This document shows, in pieces, positions 26,080 through 35,527 of a DNA stretch of 64,000 nt. The stretch is from Herpetosiphon aurantiacus DSM 785 (lineage in GTDB: Bacteria; Chloroflexota; Chloroflexia; Chloroflexales; Herpetosiphonaceae), in contig CP000875.1 of NCBI GenBank assembly GCA_000018565.1, positions 1,627,199 to 1,691,198 on the forward strand. The letters run 5' to 3'. The notes under the pieces are model-generated. The model did no database searches and was not told the origin of the DNA. It was given only the letters and a program-made list of their open reading frames with translations. Made by a program: the position numbers and the translations under genes. Numbering within the stretch: the stretch's first letter is position 1; each line of letters begins with the position of its first letter.

Positions 26080-29000
26080 ATGCAATGTACAGAATGTCTC
26101 AACCTCAACCCTGCCAGCGCTCGTTTTTGCTCTCAGTGTGGCCGTATGTTGGCCGACGCTCCGTTACCCCGCAGCGAACGGCGGCGGGTTACGGTGATGT
26201 TTGCCGATTTGGTGGGCTTTAGTTCGATCGCTGAGCAGTTGGATGCTGAGGCGGTGCATCGCTTAATTAATGCCTGTTTTGACCGTTTGGTGCCAATTAT
26301 CGAGCATTACGGTGGGGTCGTCGATAAATTTATTGGCGATGCGATTATGGCGATTTTTGGCGCTCCCCTCGCTCACGAAGATGATCCAATTCGCGCTGTG
26401 CACGCCGCCAGTGCCATGCTCGATGCGATCGCTGAACTCAGCCAACAAGAAGGCCTTGCCCTAGGCTTACACATCGGCATCAATACTGGCGTGGTGATTG
26501 CAGGCGGCATTGGTTCGCTTGGCCGTCAGCACTATTCGGTGATTGGCGATGCAGTTAATTTGGCGGCCCGCCTGCAAGATTTAGCCAGCAACGGCGAAAT
26601 TTTGGTTGGCCCCGAAACCCAACGCATGACAGCCCATGTATTTGATTTTGCGGCGCTGGGCGAAAAAGCAATCAAAGGTCGTTCTGAACAAGTGGCGGTC
26701 TTCAAACTACGCGGCCTCAATCCGCGCCCCTCATCTGGTCGTGGGATCAAGGGTTTACAAAGCCCTATGGTTGGCCGCAGCAACGAACTCGATAGCCTGT
26801 TGGCAGTAACTGATAATTTGGCTCAGCAGCGCGGACGAGTCGTGATTGCGGTTGGCGAGGCTGGCATTGGCAAAAGTCGGCTGTTGACCGAATGGCGCAA
26901 CCAAAGTTTGGAGCAATTGCCCCAAGTTGTTTGGTATGAAGCCCGCTGTCTCTCCTACACCCAAGAAAGTGCCTATGCCTTGTTGCGCGATTTGGTACGT
27001 TCATTAATTGGCGTGTCGCTTAACGATGGCGAAGATGAAATGGCCGCAGCTTTGCATCAAATTGCCACGGCACTCTTGGCCGATCAAGCTGATCAGGTGA
27101 TTCCGGCGCTGAGCCATTTGTTGTTGCTGCCAGCTTCACGCCGCTTCGATGAACTTAGCCCCCAAGCGTTGCAAGCACTCTATATCACCGCCGTGCGGCG
27201 TTTGGTGCTGGCTCAAGGCCAACATACCCCCGTAATTTGGTCAATTGAAGATATTCACTGGGCCGATGAGGCTTCGGTCGATGTGCTGCAAAGTTTGTTG
27301 CAATTGCACAACGACATTCCGTTGGTGATTCTAGCAACTTCGCGGCCTGATCGCGAGGTGGTTGGCTGGCGTTTGGTCGAGGCTGCCCGCGATTTGAAAG
27401 GCCTCGAATTGAATCTAGCGCCATTATCGCTCGCCAATGGCCGCGAATTGATTGCCAATTTGCTGCATTTCGATGGCCTGCCCGAGCATTTGCGCACGGC
27501 AATTCTCAACAAAGCCGATGGTAATCCCTTCTTTGTCGAAGAAGTTATTCGCACGTTGATCGATCGTGAAGCGATTATGCACGATGGCAATAGTTGGGTG
27601 GCGCTTGAGGCAATCAATCAAATCGAATTGCCTGATAGTGTGCATGGCTTATTAGCAGCACGGATCGATCGCTTGCCGACTGAGTTACGCCAACTTTTGC
27701 ACATTGCGGCAGTGATTGGCCGACGTTTTGCAATTCGGGTAGTGGCCGAGGTGCTTGGCTCAACCGCCGAAAGACTTAGCAACTCAATCGACTTGTTGGT
27801 TGATCGCGAGTTGCTACGGCGCGATCGCACCAATCCCAATGGCTACTTGCGTTTTCGCCATGCCTTGGTCCATGAGGTGGTCTATAGCACAACCTTGCAA
27901 ACTGAGCGTCGTCGCTTGCATGGCGTGGTTGGCGAAACCTTAGAAACGCTCTATCCTTCGCGCCGCGAGGAATTGGCAGCAGCTTTGGCCAATCACTTTA
28001 TGCATGCCGAACATCCCAAGGCCTTTGAATATGCCTTGCTGGCTGGCGATGTGGCCTATCGTCAATATGCCTTGCGCGAAGCAATTCGCCATTATGAACG
28101 TGCTCACGATTTGAGCCATCAGTATGAGTTGCCCTTGGCTGTGGTGCGCGGTTTGTATCTGAATTATGCGCGAGCTACCGAGTTGGTTGGCGAGACCAAA
28201 CAAGCGCTCGATTTATATAATCATGTGCTTGAACGCTGCGACAGCGAAAATGATACTGAATCGTTGACGATTGTGTTGATTGAACGGGCACGTTTGCTGA
28301 TGTTGCCAAGCCTCCATCGCGACCTTGAGCGCAGTCGTAGCGATACCATGCGTGCCTTAGACTTAGCCACCCAGCAGGGCGATCGTCAATCGGAAGCCCG
28401 CTGCTATTGGCTCCTCGCCTTGATCGAAGGCCATCTCAGCCGCTTTACCGATGCTGAACCTTGGGGCGAAAAAGCCCTGAGCCTTGCGCGTGAGTTGGGT
28501 ATGCGCGAGCTGCAAGCCTACTGTTTGAACGACTTCCATCGGGTGGCGATCAACCGTGGTCAGCATGAATTGGCCGAGCAAATGTTGCGTGAAGCAATTG
28601 AGTTATGGCGCTCGTTGAATAACCTGCCAATGCTAGCCGATAGCCTTTCGGGCATGGCCGATTTCTACTATTCACGCCGCGATTTAGAGCAAGCGGTGCG
28701 TTATGCGCGTGAAGCTGAACGCTTGTCCGTGATGATCGGCAATGCTTGGAATTTGGGCTTTTCGCGCTCGGTGCTTGGTGGCATTGCGCTCGAAACTGGC
28801 GATATTCAACAGGCGCTGCATATGTTCCAGTCATCGATCGAGCAATCGAGCATTTCAGGGCCGATTATGCTGAATATGTATTCGCGCACCGAATTGCTGC
28901 GTTTGTATCGCATGCTTGGCGATTATGCTTCGGCGCTGGCGGTCGTCGATGCAGCTGAGGCCTATTTGGAACAAATTAATGATCAAGCCTTATCAACCTT

Positions 29001-29562
29001 GCGCCAACTGACTGCTGCGTTGCGTTTGTTGATCTCGCTCGAACAAACCCAACCTGAGCCAGCCGCAATGGCCGAGGCAATGCACCAAGTATTAGCCTTT
29101 GATTTAGGCGATCAACAGGTGATTGCTGGGGTTATGCTGCGAGTGGCACATATTGAGTTGAGCCTTAAACTCAGTGAATATGCTCATGGCGAACGCTTGT
29201 TGGAGCAAGTTGTCGAGCAACTTTCATCGTTATGGTTTGGCACGTCGTTAGTCGTCAACTATCGTGCTCGGTTGGCGGCGGCGCAAGGCAAAATCAGCGA
29301 AGCGTTGCAACTGAGCGAGGGCTTGATCAACGAACAGCCTGCTGGTGATGTCCATGATTTATGGCGTTTTCATGCTTGGCGAGCTGAATGGCTTGAAACG
29401 CAGGGCCAGTCTGATCAGGCATTGACTGAACGCCAACAGGCTCAGCGTTTGATTCGCCATATTTCAAGTAATATTTTGCGCGATGAACTGCGCGATCATT
29501 TTCTAGGCATGCCCTTGGTTCAAGCGACGTTGCAAGAACCAAGCTCAAGCTTCATTATTTAG
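26080..29562 (+). CDS. Class III adenylate/guanylate cyclase-ATPase-TPR regulator
   Basis: This 1160-residue protein starts with a small zinc ribbon (C3, C6, C17, C20), followed by a class III nucleotide cyclase domain (about 35-200) with metal motifs FADLVGFS and DKFIGDAIMAIFG. Next comes a STAND-type ATPase with P-loop VGEAGIGKSRL (about residue 265) and Walker B-like VIWSIEDIHWAD, and then a long TPR-type helical region (about 600-1130). Such fusions are thought to gate cyclic-nucleotide synthesis by ligand binding to the ATPase/TPR part. It is probably cytoplasmic; no effector gene is adjacent. Confidence 0.9.
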   Translation: MQCTECLNLNPASARFCSQCGRMLADAPLPRSERRRVTVMFADLVGFSSIAEQLDAEAVHRLINACFDRLVPIIEHYGGVVDKFIGDAIMAIFGAPLAHEDDPIRAVHAASAMLDAIAELSQQEGLALGLHIGINTGVVIAGGIGSLGRQHYSVIGDAVNLAARLQDLASNGEILVGPETQRMTAHVFDFAALGEKAIKGRSEQVAVFKLRGLNPRPSSGRGIKGLQSPMVGRSNELDSLLAVTDNLAQQRGRVVIAVGEAGIGKSRLLTEWRNQSLEQLPQVVWYEARCLSYTQESAYALLRDLVRSLIGVSLNDGEDEMAAALHQIATALLADQADQVIPALSHLLLLPASRRFDELSPQALQALYITAVRRLVLAQGQHTPVIWSIEDIHWADEASVDVLQSLLQLHNDIPLVILATSRPDREVVGWRLVEAARDLKGLELNLAPLSLANGRELIANLLHFDGLPEHLRTAILNKADGNPFFVEEVIRTLIDREAIMHDGNSWVALEAINQIELPDSVHGLLAARIDRLPTELRQLLHIAAVIGRRFAIRVVAEVLGSTAERLSNSIDLLVDRELLRRDRTNPNGYLRFRHALVHEVVYSTTLQTERRRLHGVVGETLETLYPSRREELAAALANHFMHAEHPKAFEYALLAGDVAYRQYALREAIRHYERAHDLSHQYELPLAVVRGLYLNYARATELVGETKQALDLYNHVLERCDSENDTESLTIVLIERARLLMLPSLHRDLERSRSDTMRALDLATQQGDRQSEARCYWLLALIEGHLSRFTDAEPWGEKALSLARELGMRELQAYCLNDFHRVAINRGQHELAEQMLREAIELWRSLNNLPMLADSLSGMADFYYSRRDLEQAVRYAREAERLSVMIGNAWNLGFSRSVLGGIALETGDIQQALHMFQSSIEQSSISGPIMLNMYSRTELLRLYRMLGDYASALAVVDAAEAYLEQINDQALSTLRQLTAALRLLISLEQTQPEPAAMAEAMHQVLAFDLGDQQVIAGVMLRVAHIELSLKLSEYAHGERLLEQVVEQLSSLWFGTSLVVNYRARLAAAQGKISEALQLSEGLINEQPAGDVHDLWRFHAWRAEWLETQGQSDQALTERQQAQRLIRHISSNILRDELRDHFLGMPLVQATLQEPSSSFII

Positions 29563-29597
29563 CAATTATTTGTAAAGGTTAATAGACTAAATGATTG

Positions 29598-29751
29598 ATC
29601 GATTCCCTCTCCCCCATCTTTAAGTCGATTGGCATGCCCTCACCCCCTAGCCCCCTCTCCCGCCCAGCGAGGCGAGGGGGGACTTCCCATCATCATTGGC
29701 ATGCCCCTCTCCCGCCTCAGTGGGAGAGGGGTCGGGGGTGAGGGAATCGAT
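29598..29751. repeat. intergenic GC-rich palindromic repeat, copy 4
   Basis: The core runs from CCCTCACCCC (29637) to GGGGTGAGGG (29735-29744) with CCCCTCTCCCGC-type inner arms. An 11-bp perfect inverted repeat, ATCGATTCCCT (29598-29608) and AGGGAATCGAT (29741-29751), brackets the whole. The 413-bp gap between the cyclase and the GH3 gene is otherwise featureless to my eye from 29752 to 29975. Confidence 0.8.
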
Positions 29752-29975
29752 TATTTTATGAAGTCAACGAACCATTACAAGTATCTGGCATAAGATCGAT
29801 ATTTTGAGAACGGGTGTGATAGCCTTTCGCTGATCCAAATCAACCTTGTGAATTAGGAATGCGACGCAACGAGGCGTTGGCTCATGGGCTGGAATGCTGC
29901 TAGCCAACTGCCCATGCTGCGCTGTTGCACTGGTTCTCGTAGATGCTGCATGTTGCGGCAAGGAAAGGTCGGATC

Positions 29976-32225
29976 ATGACCGCGAGCGATCAACAAATCA
30001 ACGACTTGTTGACTCAAATGACGTTGGAAGAAAAAATTTCGCTGACGATCGGCCAAGATATGTGGAGCACCCACCCCGTCGAACGCTTGGGGCTTGGCTC
30101 GATTAACATGAACGATGGCCCACATGGCTTGCGCAAACCCCCCGAAAATTCCTCAATTGGCATTATCGATGCGATACCGGCAACCTGTTTTCCCACCGCT
30201 GCTGCTGTTGCCTCAACGTGGGATGTTGATTTGACCAAAGCGATTGGCGAGGCGATTGCCCAAGAATGCTTAGCCAACAATGTGCAAATTGTACTTGGGC
30301 CTGGCATCAACCTCAAACGCACGCCCTTGGGTGGCCGCAATTTCGAATATTATTCCGAAGATCCGGTTTTGGCTGGCGAGTTGGGCACGGCATTTGTCGA
30401 AGGTGTGCAAAGCCATGGCGTTGGCACATCGCTCAAACATTATGCCTGCAACAACCAAGAATTCGAGCGCATGACGATTAGCTCGGAAGTCGATCAACGT
30501 ACTTTGCGCGAGTTGTATTTAGCAGCCTTTGAACGTGTGGTCAAACGAGCGCAACCTTGGACGATCATGGCGGCCTATAACAAAATCAATGGAATCTATG
30601 CGACCGAACATCGCCAACTGCTAACTGAAATTCTGCGCGAAGAATGGGGCTTTGAAGGAATTGTCGTTTCCGACTGGGGCGCAGTTAACGATAAGGCTGC
30701 CGCATTAACTGCTGGCCTCGATTTGGAAATGCCTGGCCCAGCGCTTAATCATGTTGAATTTTTGGCTGGTTTGGTACGCAAGGGAGCGCTCTCAGAAACC
30801 GTTATCGATACTGCTGCCAGTCGCATGCTCAAGATTATTCTGCGTGGCATTGCCCAACGCCAGCCCGCAGCCAGCTACGACAAAGCTGCCCATCATGCTT
30901 TGGCTCGCCGTGCTGCCAGCGAATCGATGGTGCTGCTCAAGAACGATGGTATTTTGCCGTTGCAGCCAACTGCTGGGAGCACAGTCGCGGTGATTGGCAA
31001 TTTTGCCCAAAAGCCACGCTATCAGGGTGCTGGTAGCTCGGAAATTAATGCAACTCAGGTTGATACGCCACTCGAGGCCTTGCAAACGTGGCTAAAAAAC
31101 CAATCGGTTGAAGTTAATTTTGCTGCTGGCTACGATCACGATGGCAATACCAACGATCAATTAATTGCTGAAGCGGTGGCAGCGGCCAAAAACGCTAGCC
31201 TGAGCTTAGTTTTGGTTGGTCTACCCGATGCCTACGAAACTGAAGGCGCTGATCGGGCACACATGAACATGCCAACTGGACATAATCAATTGCTTGAGGC
31301 AGTAGCTGCGGTTCAAGCCAACACCGTGGCAATTTTGATCAATGGCTCAGCCGTGACGATTCCATGGCTTGATCAAGTGCGTGCGGTGCTTGAAGCAGGT
31401 TTGGCAGGTCAGGCTGTCGGCAGCGCTTTGGTCGATGTGCTTTCGGGCGCGGTCAATCCCAGTGGCAAATTGGCCGAAACCTTCCCTTACGATCTTGCTG
31501 ATACTCCAGCCTTTTTGAATTATCCAGGCGAGGCGGGAGTGGTGCGCTATGGTGAAAGCCTGTTTATTGGCTATCGCTACTACGATGTGCGCAAGGTCAA
31601 GCCATTATTCCCGTTTGGCTATGGCTTATCCTACACCAGTTTCCGCTATGATCAGATTGCGCTGAGTGCTGCCAGCATCGATGAAGCTACGCCCTTGACT
31701 GTCAGTGTTACCCTGACCAATACTGGCGAACGGGTTGGCAAAGAAGTTGTGCAAGTGTACGTCAAACCGAGCAATTCGGCCTATCTGCGTCCAGTTAAAG
31801 AACTACGGGCGTTTGCTAAAGTTGAATTGGCTGCTGGCGAGACGAAAACCGTTGAATTGACCCTCGTTGCCCGCGATTTCAGCCTGTATGATCAACAACG
31901 AGCGGCTTGGCGTATGGAAGGCGGCAGCTATCAGATTTTGGCTGGTGGTTGCAGCGCCGATCTGCCATTAGTGGCTGATCTGACGGTGAATGAAGACCCA
32001 CGTTCAGCTCGCAAAGTGCTCACGCGCATGAGTTCCATCAAGGAATTCTTGGATGATCCGATTGGCGCTGAAATTTTGCATGCGACCGCTGGAGCTTTTA
32101 TCGAAGGCCAAAGCGCTAGCACTCGCGCGATTTTCGAGCCAATTCCATTAGCCAAATTTGTTAACTTCGGCTTCTTCGAGGCCAGCCAAGTTGACGAAAT
32201 TGTAGCCAAGGTCAATCAGGGCTAG
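29976..32225 (+). CDS. GH3 family beta-glucosidase
   Basis: This 749-residue enzyme has no signal peptide. The GH3 N-domain shows LGLGSINMNDGPHGLR, GGRNFEYYSEDP, KHYACNNQE and the nucleophile motif GIVVSDWGA (D233). The C-domain carries GAGSSEI and QVYVKPSN, and a fibronectin-III-like domain follows, with an extra helical tail of about 50 residues at the end. It would hydrolyse cello- or laminari-oligosaccharides released by the exported GH9 and GH81 enzymes and taken up by the cell. The ATG at 29976 follows AAGGAAAGG. A strong terminator follows. Confidence 0.93.
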   Translation: MTASDQQINDLLTQMTLEEKISLTIGQDMWSTHPVERLGLGSINMNDGPHGLRKPPENSSIGIIDAIPATCFPTAAAVASTWDVDLTKAIGEAIAQECLANNVQIVLGPGINLKRTPLGGRNFEYYSEDPVLAGELGTAFVEGVQSHGVGTSLKHYACNNQEFERMTISSEVDQRTLRELYLAAFERVVKRAQPWTIMAAYNKINGIYATEHRQLLTEILREEWGFEGIVVSDWGAVNDKAAALTAGLDLEMPGPALNHVEFLAGLVRKGALSETVIDTAASRMLKIILRGIAQRQPAASYDKAAHHALARRAASESMVLLKNDGILPLQPTAGSTVAVIGNFAQKPRYQGAGSSEINATQVDTPLEALQTWLKNQSVEVNFAAGYDHDGNTNDQLIAEAVAAAKNASLSLVLVGLPDAYETEGADRAHMNMPTGHNQLLEAVAAVQANTVAILINGSAVTIPWLDQVRAVLEAGLAGQAVGSALVDVLSGAVNPSGKLAETFPYDLADTPAFLNYPGEAGVVRYGESLFIGYRYYDVRKVKPLFPFGYGLSYTSFRYDQIALSAASIDEATPLTVSVTLTNTGERVGKEVVQVYVKPSNSAYLRPVKELRAFAKVELAAGETKTVELTLVARDFSLYDQQRAAWRMEGGSYQILAGGCSADLPLVADLTVNEDPRSARKVLTRMSSIKEFLDDPIGAEILHATAGAFIEGQSASTRAIFEPIPLAKFVNFGFFEASQVDEIVAKVNQG

Positions 32226-32237
32226 CTAATTTGCAGA

Positions 32238-32267
32238 GGATCGGTGGTATATCACCGATCCTTTTTT
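32238..32267 (+). terminator. intrinsic terminator of GH3 gene
   Basis: A 9-bp perfect stem, GGATCGGTG with CACCGATCC (32238-32246 and 32253-32261), and a 6-nt loop are followed by six T residues, 12 bases after the stop codon. Confidence 0.9.
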
Positions 32268-32271
32268 GATC

Positions 32272-32298
32272 CACGAAGGACACGAAGGACACGAAGGA
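32272..32298. repeat. three tandem copies of a 9-bp unit
   Basis: CACGAAGGA occurs three times head to tail, followed by more non-coding text with CTCTGTGCCTCTGCGTTA (about 32350). The latter resembles CTCTGCGCCTCTGGGTTA near 17614, so both may be remnants of one dispersed intergenic element. Confidence 0.7.
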
Positions 32299-32401
32299 CG
32301 AAACCGCCTTCTGCTGTATCAATAAATGTTGCTAGCCGCTACCTCAGGCTCTCTGTGCCTCTGCGTTAAATGCTGGCCCCTAGCATCTAACACCTGACAT
32401 C

Positions 32402-33337
32402 TCAGCGTAGCCGAAACCAGCCATTACCAAAAACCGCAGCTTTGCCAATATGCAGTGCCGAGGCCATTAGCAACAAGGCAGTTAATTCGGGTGTAACCCG
32501 CGAAAAATCGATTGTGCCCACGACTCCACCAAACTGCATATTTTGGCCAGTTGCTGCCGAAGTGCGACCCCATTCGACCCAACGGGTGTTAGCAGCCTCA
32601 AATTGTGCCGCCCGCGCTTGGGTGAATAATCGATCAAGATCGCAATTCCAAAGTTTTGTACCATAGAGGCTATTCATTTGTTGCATCCGCCGCAGGGCTG
32701 CCCCCACAATCAGCGGTAAATCGAATTGCCGTGCCAACTGGCCCTGCTGTTTGAGCCGGGTTGGCGTGACAAATTGTAATTGCCAGCGGCTCTCAAAACG
32801 CTGGGCGTGATCAAGAAAAAATTGTGGTTGCAGTTGTGCCGCCATGCCAAACCACTGGCCATCCTTCAATAATGGAATGAATTGCTGGCGCTGGCTGGAA
32901 AAACTATCAACTTGGCTCAACTCAGCCATCGCCCGATCTTCGCCTAGACCTAAGCGGCCTAAATGCTCAAAGGCCGCAATAATTGGAATGACATAGCGTT
33001 CAGCTGAGCCAACCAAAATCAAATCGAAACTTAATCGATCGCCAACGCTAAACTGGGTTTGTTCATCGAGTGGCGGGCGCACGATAAATGGCCGTGGTGC
33101 TTCACGAACTCCAACTAATTGATTTGGCGGTGCTTCGGGGGCAAAAAGGTTGCGATAGGGGCAGGCAATTTGGCAATCACTCACATTCTCACAGGTTGGG
33201 ATGCAAAAAACCTTACTGAGGGCGCGACCCCAGCCGCCGCGCAAAAGTGCGCCCTTCCAACGTGGTAAGCGGGTTTCGGCCATAAAGCGATAGGCGAAGC
33301 GTAAATGAACCAGTGGCAAATCTGGCAAAAGTTCCAT
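32402..33337 (-). CDS. cas6: Cas6-family RAMP protein (orphan)
   Basis: This 311-residue protein resembles the Cas6 family whose C-terminal region is CRISPR_Cas6_C-like. It has a ferredoxin-like N-part (LRFAYRF...GALLRGGWGRAL), a Cys cluster VFCIPTCENVSDCQIACPY, FEHLGRLGLGEDRA as a Gly-rich loop, and a terminal HIGKAAVFGNGWFRL Gly loop typical of RAMPs. Cas6 proteins cut CRISPR precursor RNA. No CRISPR array or other cas gene is in the window, so it may serve an array elsewhere. GAGGA lies seven bases before the ATG at 33337, favouring it over the ATG at 33358. Confidence 0.75.
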   Translation of the reverse strand: MELLPDLPLVHLRFAYRFMAETRLPRWKGALLRGGWGRALSKVFCIPTCENVSDCQIACPYRNLFAPEAPPNQLVGVREAPRPFIVRPPLDEQTQFSVGDRLSFDLILVGSAERYVIPIIAAFEHLGRLGLGEDRAMAELSQVDSFSSQRQQFIPLLKDGQWFGMAAQLQPQFFLDHAQRFESRWQLQFVTPTRLKQQGQLARQFDLPLIVGAALRRMQQMNSLYGTKLWNCDLDRLFTQARAAQFEAANTRWVEWGRTSAATGQNMQFGGVVGTIDFSRVTPELTALLLMASALHIGKAAVFGNGWFRLR

Positions 33338-33356
33338 GCAATCTTCCTCAATATAC

Positions 33357-33369
33357 ATTAACTGTTAAT
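33357..33369. promoter_or_regulatory. palindrome upstream of cas6-like gene
   Basis: ATTAAC, T, GTTAAT form a perfect 6+1+6 palindrome in the leader of the Cas6-like gene. It may be an operator. The rest of the 300-bp gap to the cyanovirin-like gene shows no other clear structure. Confidence 0.3.
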
Positions 33370-33639
33370 TACACCCAGCATAGCATACACGTGGCCCTGA
33401 TCGATGTCTATGCTGATTTTTTAGGTATGTTGAGCGGTTTGAGGGCTAACAATTCATGATTTGGTGGCGAGCGGCGTTTAATTGACGAGCGCTCAATCAT
33501 AGATATCTATACATTTTGAATGGCTTGCAAGTATTGCTTTGTGTGGTTCGCTAGCGAGGCTTCGAGGTTAGCCGATCAGTAAGAGACAATACTCAAGCAA
33601 GTTATGGCAAACGGCTTTTGGTACAAGGAGCGAATACCT

Positions 33640-34062
33640 ATGTCAGTGCAAGAACAAGCGAAAGAATATGTTCCAGCGGGTTCCTACCAACGTACTAGCC
33701 AAAACATTAATGTAACGCTTACCGCGCTCTGTCAAAAGAATGATGGCAGCTGGGTGCAATCGCCGCCGTTGAGCTATTCGGCCAACCAAGCTGGCTCAAT
33801 CACCGATTTGGCCAATATGGATGGGGTTTTGACCTTGTTCACCGATAATCCAGCCAACCATAATGTCTCGGATAATTTGGGGCCATTCGTGCCAGCAGGC
33901 TCGTATCAACGCACCAGCCAACAAGTGAGCGTTACGTTAAATGCGGTTTGCCAAAAAATTGATGGGCAATGGGTTCCCTCGCAACCCCTGAATTACACCG
34001 CCGAACAGGCTGCCAATGCCAAGGATATTGCTAATCGTGATGGTAATTTACGCCTAGAGTAA
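33640..34062 (+). CDS. Two-repeat cyanovirin-N homology (CVNH) protein
   Basis: This 140-residue protein is two tandem CVNH-like repeats (about 12-67 and 85-140), each reading VPAGSYQRTSQ...VTL...CQK.DG.WV..PL.Y...DIAN.DG.L. CVNH lectins bind mannose-rich glycans. In cyanovirin each repeat has a disulfide pair; here the first Cys of each pair is Ser and one Cys remains per repeat (C31, C104). There is no signal peptide, which suits a cytoplasmic protein. The ATG at 33640 has AAGGAG nine bases upstream; an ATG at 33604 lacks one. A terminator follows. Confidence 0.82.
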   Translation: MSVQEQAKEYVPAGSYQRTSQNINVTLTALCQKNDGSWVQSPPLSYSANQAGSITDLANMDGVLTLFTDNPANHNVSDNLGPFVPAGSYQRTSQQVSVTLNAVCQKIDGQWVPSQPLNYTAEQAANAKDIANRDGNLRLE

Positions 34063-34073
34063 AGTGTTGATTT

Positions 34074-34115
34074 TCGCGCTGGTTGGCTAAACTCGCTGAC
34101 CAGCGCGATTTTGTT
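34074..34115 (+). terminator. terminator of CVNH gene
   Basis: A 10-bp stem, TCGCGCTGGT with ACCAGCGCGA (34074-34083 and 34099-34108), and a 15-nt loop are followed by TTTTGTTT, 11 bases after the stop codon. Confidence 0.8.
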
Positions 34116-34187
34116 TGATTTCTTCGATCCAACAAGCAGCGCTTTTTGGTATAGTAGTTGCAGCTTATTGCGACGAGGATACCTACC

Positions 34188-35126
34188 ATGACGCTGTTGG
34201 AGCTTGCCCCCACCCGTGAAACTGAACCCTTATTAGGGCCAGAACGCCGCTATTTGGCCCAGTTATTGGCTCAGCATGCCCCACATGATGGGCGGTTTGA
34301 TTTGGCTTTTCCTCGAACCTATGCCATCCGTGAATCAAAACCGCATCAACGCTCGCTGCCAGCACTCTATCAGCCCAGCATTTGTCTTGTAGCCCAAGGA
34401 GCCAAACAGTTGGTCTTGGGTGATCAGACCTACAATTATGATACTGAACATGTGTTGATTGTGGCTGTTGATTTGCCAGTTGCCGCCCAAATTACCCAAG
34501 CCAGCGCTGCCGAGCCATATTTGTGCTTCAAGCTGGAGTTTGATCCACAGCGCGTGGCCGAATTAGCGCTTAAAGTCTATTCGCAGGGTGTTCCTGCGCC
34601 AACTCAGCTTCGGGCAATTTCGACTGAACGCACCAATCGCCAGTTGGTACAAGCTGCGAGCCGCTTGCTTGATTTGCTCAGCCAGCCCGATGAGGTTGAA
34701 TTGTTGGCTCCGTTGGTGATCGACGAGATGATTATTCGCTTGTTGCGTAGCCCATTTGGTGGTCGGCTGGCTCAAATTGGCCAAACCACTTCGCGAGTTA
34801 CTCCAGTAGCGCAGGCGATTGGTTGGTTGCGCCGCCATTTTGCCCAACCTTTGCGGGTTGAGGAGCTTGCCACGCTGGCGAATATGAGTGTTTCGGCTTT
34901 TCATCTACACTTCAAGGCGGTTACCGCGCTTAGTCCAATTCAGTTTCAAAAAACCTTGCGTTTGCACGAAGCGCGGCGTTTATTAGTTGCGACAGCATTA
35001 GAGATTGGGTCAATTAGTCAGCAAGTTGGCTATGCCAGCCTCTCACAATTTAGCCGCGAATATCGACGCTACTTTGGTTGCTCACCAACTGAGGATTTGG
35101 CTCGCTTGCGGCGATCAAGTGCCTAG
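34188..35126 (+). CDS. AraC-family regulator with AraC_N domain
   Basis: This 312-residue regulator has the AraC_N-type N-domain ([23 protein letters not shown] is its hallmark in outline, then DLPVAAQI) and a C-terminal double [42 protein letters not shown] and [22 protein letters not shown]. The ATG at 34188 has GAGGA eight bases upstream. Its last four bases overlap the end of the convergent cupin gene. Members of this subgroup often control neighbouring oxidoreductase or cupin genes, so the cupin is a candidate target. Confidence 0.87.
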   Translation: MTLLELAPTRETEPLLGPERRYLAQLLAQHAPHDGRFDLAFPRTYAIRESKPHQRSLPALYQPSICLVAQGAKQLVLGDQTYNYDTEHVLIVAVDLPVAAQITQASAAEPYLCFKLEFDPQRVAELALKVYSQGVPAPTQLRAISTERTNRQLVQAASRLLDLLSQPDEVELLAPLVIDEMIIRLLRSPFGGRLAQIGQTTSRVTPVAQAIGWLRRHFAQPLRVEELATLANMSVSAFHLHFKAVTALSPIQFQKTLRLHEARRLLVATALEIGSISQQVGYASLSQFSREYRRYFGCSPTEDLARLRRSSA

Positions 35127-35527
35127 CCAAGTTCAGCTTGATATTGCTCGTCGCTAACATGCTCTAGCCATTCAACGACTGTGCCGTTTAGTTGCTCTTG
35201 AATCGCGATATGGGTCATGGCCGTGGTGGGGCCAGCGCCATGCCAATGTTTTTCGCCTGGGGCAAACCAAAGCACATCGCCTGGCCGAATGATCTCAATT
35301 GGGCCATCCCACCGTTGAGCCAAGCCACACCCCGCCGTGATGATCAAGGTCTGGCCAAGTGGGTGGGTATGCCAAGCGGTGCGTGCGCCTGGCTCGAACG
35401 TGACACTTGCGCCGCGTACTCGTGCTGGTTCTGATGCTTGAAAGAGCGGATCGATGCGAACTGTGCCGCTAAAATAGGCTGCCGAGCCAACTTCCGAAGG
35501 CTGCGAACCACTACGTTTAATCTCCAT
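35123..35527 (-). CDS. Small cupin-domain protein
   Basis: This 134-residue single-domain cupin has [20 protein letters not shown] as the metal-binding first motif (His-x-His) and [17 protein letters not shown] as the second. It resembles the cupins annotated as carboxymuconolactone-decarboxylase-like or (R)-mandelonitrile-lyase-like; the true reaction is unknown. GAGG lies five bases before the ATG. Its stop overlaps that of the convergent AraC gene through a shared CTAG. Confidence 0.85.
   Translation of the reverse strand: MEIKRSGSQPSEVGSAAYFSGTVRIDPLFQASEPARVRGASVTFEPGARTAWHTHPLGQTLIITAGCGLAQRWDGPIEIIRPGDVLWFAPGEKHWHGAGPTTAMTHIAIQEQLNGTVVEWLEHVSDEQYQAELG

Noticed and set aside
32272..32298. 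Tandem 9-bp repeats near the Cas6-like gene as a CRISPR array
   Set aside because: The units are only 9 bp with no spacers between them, unlike CRISPR repeats.
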